Under the pieces are notes generated by a model, which did no database searches, was not told where the DNA came from, and saw only the letters and a list, made by a program, of their open reading frames with translations. Made by a program: the position numbers and the translations under genes. Shown one piece after another: positions 58,137 to 64,000 of a DNA stretch of 64,000 nucleotides. Source of the DNA: CAWBOY01 sp963790585. Its GTDB lineage: Bacteria > Planctomycetota > Planctomycetia > Gemmatales > Gemmataceae. The stretch covers positions 434,001 through 498,000 of the forward strand of contig CAWBOY010000001.1 of the NCBI GenBank assembly GCA_963790585.1, in the 5' to 3' direction. Every line of letters starts with the position of its first letter. Position 1 is the stretch's first letter.

Positions 58137-58150
58137 CCTTGTATACAAGG
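58137..58150. promoter_or_regulatory. Perfect palindrome CCTTGTATACAAGG
   Basis: A 14-bp perfect palindrome with the same GTATAC core as the site at 19252-19265, lying 135 bp upstream of the S66 peptidase ATG. It could be an operator, but no regulator is linked. Confidence 0.35.
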
Positions 58151-58300
58151 ACTTACGTTCGTTCACGTACATTTCGTTTCTCGACACGAAAACGAGCCTC
58201 GGGTCTCATCATGGAACGATGGTCGGCTCCGTTTGTATCCGAGCTTGAACCATGCCAGCGCGATCGAACGTGATTCTGCTAACTCGTTGCAGCGAAATCA

Positions 58301-58343
58301 CTTAATGGATTGCATTGTGCGCGCCACACACAGAACTCCCGCC
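58301..58343 (+). repeat. Dispersed repeat, family B, copy 5
   Basis: CTTAATGGATTGCATTGTGC, then GCGCCACACACAGAACTCCCGCC, matches the reverse complement of both 12.7-kb copies. With those it defines a consensus of about 43 bp. Confidence 0.85.
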
Positions 58344-58664
58344 TACGGTCCACCAGAATCCATTTGGAAGCGGCCAAACTGAGATAGTGTCCCTATGATC
58401 TGGCTTCCGTTTTGTCGAACAGCACCAAACAATCAACTGTTTATGGCGCGATTCTCCGCCTTGCAACTCCATGCGGAAGGCAGGCTCGTTACAAAAATGC
58501 CTCAGACCTTCGCGGCAGCAAACAATTCGAGTCGGCGCGCGCGCTTGCCTTGGTTGCCACGGATGAACTCGTTCTGTATCGGTGATGAAAACGGACACAC
58601 TTTCAGAGGCTTCCCCTATACATGCTTCGCCGCCCTGCGGATGCTGTAAGACGGCCCTCTTTAA

Positions 58665-58690
58665 TGTCCCTTGCCGAAAGGCAAGAGACA
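58665..58690 (+). ncRNA. Possible structured 5' leader, GAAA-tetraloop hairpin
   Basis: TGTCCCTTGCC and GGCAAGAGACA pair with one mismatch around a GAAA tetraloop, 70 bp before the next gene. A second stem, GGCAC/GTGCC around TTTTCAG, follows at about 58709-58725. A tetraloop of this type is typical of stable RNA. It matches no riboswitch class that I can name. Confidence 0.35.
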
Positions 58691-58759
58691 TAGCGTACCC
58701 GAGAAACGAGGCACTTTTCAGGTGCCGTAACATTAAACTCGACGCGAGGATTACACGCC

Positions 58760-59356
58760 ATGGCCAAACACACGTCGAAGAGAGGCCTCCAAGCCGAACA
58801 GCAAGAGGATCCGACCGCGGATCTGCGCAAAGCACTGACCAAGCAAACGAAAGCCGAGCTAGTAAGCACCCTACTGGAATTGGCACAGGATCGCGGAATT
58901 TTTCGGACGCTCAACGCGCGGTTTGACGTCTCTGCCGCGCCCGGTCAGCTGGTCGCCGCAACCCAACAAGCCATTGCGGACTCAACCGATTTCGACGAAC
59001 GCCGGATCAATCACAACTTCGACTACGACTTCGAGGCGTACGACGAGGTGAAGAAAAATCTGACACGTCTAATCGCGTCCGGGAATGTACGATCGGCGAT
59101 GGAACTCTCGCTGGAGCTGATGAAGCAAGGAAGCTACCAGGTCGAAATGAGCGACGAAGGGTTGATGACCAACGACATCGAAGACTGCCTCTCCGTCGTC
59201 TTCGAGGAATTGAAGAAGGGCAACCTGCCGGCGGCGGAGATTGTCACCTGGTGTTCGGCGATGCTCAAGAACGACCGCGTCGGGTTTATTGCCGAAGAGC
59301 CGCTCGAAGCTTTGCGAAACCAATTCCAAGCCGCGCCTCGCAAAGGTAAGGCATGA
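58760..59356 (+). CDS. Conserved hypothetical protein, possibly DUF6880/SWIM-associated
   Basis: A 198-residue, mostly helical, soluble protein with no signal or membrane segment. It reads as two parts: a charged N-terminus with KALTKQTKAELVSTLLELA, then FDYDFEAYDEVKKNLTRLI, ELMKQGSYQVEMSDEGLMTND and a C-terminal RVGFIAEEPLEALRNQF. Similar sequences occur in several bacterial phyla next to or fused with SWIM zinc-finger proteins, but no SWIM gene is visible here. GAGG lies 12 bp before the ATG. Function is unknown. Confidence 0.7.
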   Translation: MAKHTSKRGLQAEQQEDPTADLRKALTKQTKAELVSTLLELAQDRGIFRTLNARFDVSAAPGQLVAATQQAIADSTDFDERRINHNFDYDFEAYDEVKKNLTRLIASGNVRSAMELSLELMKQGSYQVEMSDEGLMTNDIEDCLSVVFEELKKGNLPAAEIVTWCSAMLKNDRVGFIAEEPLEALRNQFQAAPRKGKA

Positions 59357-59470
59357 AACCCCTTCCCCCATCGCGGAAGAGCAGTTCGTGCTGGCGCATG
59401 ATCCGCCTTCTGTATACGGGCTCTTGGCTTTATTTGCTTTCAACTACGTGGCATTCGAGAGTAGCCTAAG

Positions 59471-59656
59471 TCAAAAATCGTGATACCCCTTCCTCTCTGA
59501 TCCCGAAGGGAACGAGAACATCAAGAGAACGACACCGACTGCCCAGCCCCAAGGCCAGAACCAGCCCATAAACCAAAGCACTATGGAGGAAAACAGGATT
59601 GCGACAGCCACACCAAGCCGTGATTGCCAGGGAGGCCCGGCCTACCATTCAAACAT
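59471..59656 (-). pseudogene. Small membrane protein frame with an early TAG
   Basis: On the minus strand a frame starts ATG TTT GAA TGG, meets TAG at 59642-59644 and continues AGPPWQSRLGVAVAILFSSI, VLWFMGWFWPWGWAVGVVLL and MFSFPSGSERKGYHDF to a stop at 59471. The helix pattern is strongly protein-like, so a ~61-residue protein may exist with an error or true stop at codon 5. It follows the TPR gene by 27 bp on the same strand. The listed overlap frame (59466-59648) lacks this character. Confidence 0.4.
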
Positions 59657-59683
59657 GTGTTATCTCTTCGCTCGAAGCTTCTG

Positions 59684-60928
59684 TTACTTTGTCTTACTGT
59701 GTTTGGCCTGGAGTCGAATACAAGTTAGGAGCAAAAATGCTACAAGCAGAAATACGGAAATCAGAATCAAATCTCCAACGATATGCGAATTGGAATCGGC
59801 CGTGCGACTTAAATTCGGAAATTTACTTGGAAGATTCTCTAAAATCTCCAATTCGGCGCTCAGTTTCTTTGCAGCGACATCAGCACGTCTAATATTGTTT
59901 AATTCGTCTACAGAGAATCTGTCAAACTCCGCATCGACATTCTTGCCGTCACGAATCCAGCTGATTTCCCTTGATCTGAATTCTGCGTACCAAAGATCTC
60001 CATCGTCGATCAGCTCTTTGAGTTCGACATCTAAATTCTCCAAAGTGCGGGTAGGTCCAGCGCGAGGAAATTCCGGGCCACTCAATTGCAAACTAAGAGC
60101 TATTGCAGCAAGTTCGCGATACGCCTTCTTTACGCGTTCGTCATTAGCTCCTTGGGAAGCTCTCAAATACGCAATGCCTGCTAAAGATTTGGCGCTATTG
60201 GTAGGTTCATTGGCGACTTTGTATATAAGGAGATCGCCTAAAGTCTCAAGCAGTAGCGGATTTTCATGATTAGCAAAGCGCATCATACCCAAGATTCCCT
60301 TCAAGGCAGGTTGAATATCCTCAGCCGAAAGCCTCTTTTTTCCAAGTTGACGCTCAAGGAAGATTGGGAAGTTTGCTGCAATTCCGTCATGCTCCTTCTC
60401 GGATGGATGGCGAGCTAATGGCAAAGAAATCTTGCCATCCTTTCTCCGGCTCAGCGCATATTCCACAAGCCATTTTTGATACTTCTCCCGTCCGAAATGG
60501 GCGTCCGGATTGATCGCCAATGCTTTGTCAATGAAAGGCAAGCCGAGTTCAAAGTCGCCGGCCAGGATGTGAAACGTACCGAGATTCGAATATGTCTCAT
60601 AGATGCCAGGCTTGATCGCTTCCTTGGCGAGAATCGTTTCGATGGCCTGAGAGTGTTGCCCTACCTTTTCGTAAGCCACCGCCAGATCGTCGTAGAATTC
60701 CAAACGATTCGGCTCGTATCGAAGCTTTTCCAGCCGATCTTGGATACGCCATTCGTAGAACTCTTTTGAATGGCGTTTGAACTTTCCTGTGATAAGTTCG
60801 AGTGCGTCGGGAAACCGCGAGCGCTCTTGTCTCAGCGTGTCATAGTCCCACAAACAGGCAAGCCCCGCAGCTGGGAACGCTGCTATTAAGGTCGACACCA
60901 AGATGAATCGAACGGTTGAGGATCGCAT
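59684..60928 (-). CDS. Exported TPR protein with C-terminal membrane anchor
   Basis: A 414-residue protein with a signal peptide (ILVSTLIAAFPAAGLACLW). It has TPR-like repeats at about 70-180 (RLEFYDDLAVAYEKVGQHSQ, ETYSNLGTFHILAGDFELGL) and a helical middle to about 340. The C-terminus has one helix (IVGDLILISVFLLVAFLLLT) and a basic tail, giving a periplasmic domain tethered to the membrane. TPRs mediate protein contacts; no enzyme motif is present. It reads towards the small membrane protein at 59471, and its own start region is next to the repeats at 61.1 kb. Confidence 0.8.
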   Translation of the reverse strand: MRSSTVRFILVSTLIAAFPAAGLACLWDYDTLRQERSRFPDALELITGKFKRHSKEFYEWRIQDRLEKLRYEPNRLEFYDDLAVAYEKVGQHSQAIETILAKEAIKPGIYETYSNLGTFHILAGDFELGLPFIDKALAINPDAHFGREKYQKWLVEYALSRRKDGKISLPLARHPSEKEHDGIAANFPIFLERQLGKKRLSAEDIQPALKGILGMMRFANHENPLLLETLGDLLIYKVANEPTNSAKSLAGIAYLRASQGANDERVKKAYRELAAIALSLQLSGPEFPRAGPTRTLENLDVELKELIDDGDLWYAEFRSREISWIRDGKNVDAEFDRFSVDELNNIRRADVAAKKLSAELEILENLPSKFPNLSRTADSNSHIVGDLILISVFLLVAFLLLTCIRLQAKHSKTK

Positions 60929-61298
60929 GGGTGGAGTCCTGTTGACGAGAAATTCGTCCTGGTTCTGATCGGTTGCCGTGAGACATCTCTACGTGCCTTC
61001 GCATTTAGGGACGTCGCTTCCTTCAATCCTCGGATCGAAGGAAATGCCCCAACGCATCTACCGCTCGTGAGACCGTGTCCGCAACGCACAAGCCATCCTA
61101 CGCCCAAACAACGCGGAAAACACCACTTTTCCCAATTCCAGTTGTGGCCCCGGTCGGGAGACCGTGGCACAACGGGGACGACAACCTCGGCACGTTAGAA
61201 ACGTGCCGCCACGCTTCCCCGAAAAATTCGCGCGCCCTGCGCCGACAGCAGTGACACTAGAATAGGAGTTTACCACCAATCCCTTATGGTCGCGTGTG
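60929..61298. other. Divergent intergenic region with two hairpin repeats
   Basis: No gene is seen in these 370 bp. It holds the imperfect inverted repeat GTTGTGGCCCCGGTC/GACCG.GGCACAAC near 61141-61173 and the family C hairpin at 61189-61212. AGGAG at 61264 is too far from the sigma start (61299) to act as its ribosome site. Confidence 0.65.
61189..61212. repeat. Hairpin GGCACGTT/AACGTGCC, family C copy 2
   Basis: GGCACGTTAGAAACGTGCCG, then CCAC, differs from the reverse complement of 50833-50857 only in the loop. It is a small REP-like element. Confidence 0.6.
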
Positions 61299-64000
61299 AT
61301 GGCAACCCTCCAGCTCAATCGGCTCTCACGAAAACTGCATCAGGCGGTCGAGGCCAAGCGCTGGGAATCTCTTACGGACGCTGAGCTGCTGAACAAGTTC
61401 CAGTCGGGCGTCGATCCGTCGGCGTTCGAGGTCATTGTCCGGCGCCATGGCCCGCGCGTATTGGCCGCGTGTCACAAGGCCCTTGGCGCGTCAGCGGACG
61501 TTGAAGACGCATTTCAGGCGACGTTTCTCGTTTTTCTGCGTGAGGGCGCGGATTCGGACGGGTCAGGCCCTCGGAGGCTGGCTCTATGGGGTCGCCCACC
61601 GCCTGTCGCTTCAGACCCGGTCGCGCTCGGCGCGCCGTTCCCGTCTCGACGCGAAAACAGTCGTCGCCAAAAACGAAGAGGCGCCCGACTTGAGCTGGAT
61701 CGAGGCCTGTTCCATTCTGCATGAAGAACTGGATCGGTTGCCAGACACCTTTCGTCTGCCCTTGCTCCTGTGCTACCTCGAAGGCAAAAGCCGCGACGAA
61801 GCGGCCGAGTTGATTGGCTGCACGCCGACCGCACTACACGGCCGGCTGGAGCGTGGCCGAGATCGATTGCGCTCTCGGCTCACAAAGCGCGGCGTCACTT
61901 TATCGGTCGGCTTGCTAGGCGCGGTGGCAAACTCCGTAGTCGCGAGTCATCCCACGGAAGCGATCATTCAGGCGATTCTGACGACGGCGACAACAGGTCG
62001 CATGTCGTCAACGGTCGCCAGTCTCGTACACGGAGCCACGATTTCCATGATTTACAGCAAACTAAAATTGGCGGCAGTGACCTTTCTGGTCGTCGCGCTC
62101 GTCACCGGAGGCATCGGCGCCAAAATGTCGGCCGCAATCCAGCCACCGACGCAGCCGAAGCCATCAAAAAAGCCTCTACCGGATCAAGAAAAAGGCGAAG
62201 AAACAAAAGAGATCGCAAAAGAAGATATTGGCGTCGTAGGTCGTGTCGTCGGTCCCGACGGTAAGCCGGTAAAGGATGCGACGCTCGTCATTCCAGATAA
62301 AAACGCGTCTCGGGGCGTTAATGCAATTGAGCTAACGAAGACGGACGACCAAGGCAATTTTCACTGCACGGTAAAGGCCGGCACGCCGGGCGAGCCTGAC
62401 TTGCGAAGTCTTGTTGCCCGGGCACCGGGTTACGCAGCGGACTGGATCGCTGTCAATGAAATCGCGGGCAAACCCGTGACGCTTCATCTCGTCGCCGACG
62501 ATGTAACGGTCCGTGGCCGTGTCACCGACCTTCAAGGCAAACCAATAGCCGAAGCGACAATCTTGGTCCAAGGTTTGCAAACAACGCCCACTGGATCGCT
62601 CGACGACGTCTTCAAGTATTGGCAGACTGATGCGCGCCCGGGGTTGACATACGCTCGGAAACAACTATACACCCCCACCTGCGCCGGGCTGCCTGCCAAG
62701 GTGATTGCAGACAAACAAGGCAATTTCGAGATTAAAGGTGCGGGCCGTGGTCGGCTGGTGAGTCTGCGTTTCGAGGCGCCCGGTATCGAGTCGGCCAGCG
62801 TCCGGGTCGCTACGCTACCAAAGTTGGATCCAATGAGCGCCGCGCGGAAAGGCACTACGCGAGTAATGGCGATCCGCCCCGTGCCCGACCTGTATGGCCC
62901 AGAGTTTACCCATGCCGCGAAACCTGACGCCGTAATCTCCGGACGAGTCACGGACGCCAAGACGGGAAAGCCATTGGCCAAGGTCCAAGTCACAGGGTCG
63001 GCCGATCAGAGCTGGTGGGAAAACAACTCCTCAACTATGACTGACGCCGACGGGCGATACAGATTGACGGGTGTTGCCAAGGCGAACGTCCGCAAATTGA
63101 CGGTGTGGCCGGGTAATAATTCGCCCTACCTATCATCAGGCGTTTTCGTAAAGGACGCCGCGGGACTCGGTGAGACCACGGTCAATATCACGCTGACGCG
63201 CGGTGTACTCGTCAAGGGTCGTATCATTGACCAGGCAACGGGAGAGCCAATCATGGGCGCAGGCGTCCGCTACTTTCCGCTGGCCGAAAACAAATTCTAC
63301 GACAAGACCCCTGGTAGCGATATCTTCCGCATGGGTTCCGCCAGCTATTCCACGAAGGCCGACGGAAGCTTCCAGCTCGTCGCCTTGCCCGGCGTCGGCC
63401 TCATCACCGCCCAGGGCGACACACGTAGTTCGCGCTTCCGCATTACCTACACTCAGGTCCGCCTCGATCCAGCGGATAGGCTTCACGCCTACAGGGTGGG
63501 GGGCCCAGGCCTTGGTGACAGCTTCCTTAGCGCCGACGGCCATATCGAATCGCTTATTGGCCAGTCAGCTTACAAGATCATCGACCCCGCGGAGGGGGAC
63601 GAGACGCTCAAGGTGGAACTCAAATTCGACTCGGGAAATGCTGCATCCGGAACTGTATTCGATGCCGACGGCAAGCCGGCGGAGGGCGTCATGGCATACG
63701 GTCTCACGGCGATTTACGACAGCCCGACGAAATTGAAGAAGGGTGCCTTCACCGCCATCGCTCTCGACCCGAAGCACCCGCGAACGATCGCGTTCGTCGA
63801 TCAGGACCGCAAACTCGCTGGCGCTGCACAGATCAATGGCCCGGAAAAAGAAGCCGCGGTTGTGAAACTAAAACCGTGGGCAGCCGCGACCGGGCAAATT
63901 GTAGACAGTGATAAAAAGCCAATCGCGGAAGTTGAGGTGAGCCTGGTTGTTCTCGTGGACGATGCGAACGCGCATTATCTGAGCGCCGTGTATGACATCA
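61299..64000 (+). CDS. ECF sigma factor fused to TM helix and carboxypeptidase-regulatory repeats (partial)
   Basis: The start is a planctomycete ECF sigma factor: LTDAELLNKFQSGVDPSAFEVIVRRHGPRV and EDAFQATFLVFLR (region 2, in pieces), and LPLLLCYLEGKSRDEAAELIG with RLERGRDRLR (region 4). One extra base near 61530-61555 moves the frame from FLVFLREGA to RIRTGQALGGWLYGVAHRL; from there one frame stays open to the window end. A helix follows (LKLAAVTFLVVALVTGGIGA, about residue 255), then at least four CarboxypepD_reg-like domains, each with GRVVGPDGKPV- or GRVTDAKTGKPL-type starts. The sigma part would sit inside and the repeats outside. The gene runs beyond 64000, so full length is unknown. 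Confidence 0.88.

Larger units (their letters stand above)
58003..58759. other. Non-coding divergent region of 757 bp
   Basis: No convincing gene is seen; the open frames here are unremarkable. The features are two C-runs (58092-58110), the palindrome at 58137-58150, a family B repeat at 58301-58343 and a structured stretch at 58665-58740 before the next gene. Confidence 0.65.

Noticed and set aside
63136..63543. Minus-strand 135-residue frame near the right end
   Set aside because: The + strand carries an uninterrupted frame with carboxypeptidase-regulatory repeats over the same bases.

Overview
The window comes from a planctomycete, most likely of the Gemmatales/Pirellulales type. The evidence is family content: a PSD1 cytochrome protein next to a DUF1501 protein, two secreted proteins with the short planctomycete N-terminal LExLExRxxP motif, many Ser/Thr kinases and ECF sigma factors with large C-terminal extensions, a VIT/VWA protein fused to an anti-sigma domain, and long FG-GAP repeat proteins. 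No rRNA, tRNA or CRISPR array was recognised. Genus cannot be set from the sequence alone.

Layout. 0-5.3 kb (+): tail of a ferredoxin-NADP reductase, a small Ser/Thr kinase, accA, a Gfo/Idh/MocA oxidoreductase and a class III aminotransferase. 5.6-11.6 kb (+): a metal-transport block (ABC-3 permease, DUF318-type permease, His-rich TIGR03943/DUF1980-type partner) followed by two paralogous secreted CxxC proteins. 11.6-19.2 kb (-): a PD40 propeller protein, then an ECF sigma factor coupled to a 1946-residue membrane protein (zinc-finger anti-sigma, FecR, VIT, VWA, repeats). 19.7-22.1 kb (+): a GH18 chitinase-like protein with two CBM2-like modules. 22.1-28.6 kb (-): three tandem paralogous membrane proteins, the third split by a clean ISAs1-type insertion. 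28.6-37.0 kb (-): a CBM9/sugar dehydrogenase/dihaem cytochrome/SMP-30 fusion, DUF1501 and PSD1. 37.1-39.5 kb (-): a membrane protein, an M28 glutaminyl-cyclase-like lipoprotein and a Cys-rich secreted protein. 39.5-40.5 kb is non-coding and packed with inverted and dispersed repeats. 40.5-46.8 kb: a broken small gene, a TetR/ABC1-kinase operon and a secreted arabinofuranosidase-like glycosidase. 46.8-50.8 kb: a copper amine oxidase divergent from an ethanolamine-type permease with a coupled two-helix protein. 51.0-58.0 kb (-): phosphoglucomutase, a receptor-like kinase with a 14-repeat FG-GAP ectodomain, and an LD-carboxypeptidase. 58.8-64.0 kb: a conserved hypothetical protein, a TPR protein, and an ECF sigma factor fused to a membrane helix and carboxypeptidase-regulatory repeats that runs off the end.

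The main caution is that about fifteen genes, including accA, are each broken by a single-base frameshift (two in the ABC1 kinase). In every completely contained gene, undoing the shift gives a whole-codon length and joins motifs that belong to one family. About 16 shifts plus two in-frame TAG codons in 64 kb fits base-calling or consensus error better than mass gene decay. I therefore describe each affected gene as one gene and give the place of the shift. The most interesting biology is the giant trans-membrane anti-sigma protein, the predicted double-propeller kinase, the triplicated two-module membrane proteins, the ethanolamine permease/amine oxidase pair, and at least three families of dispersed intergenic repeats.
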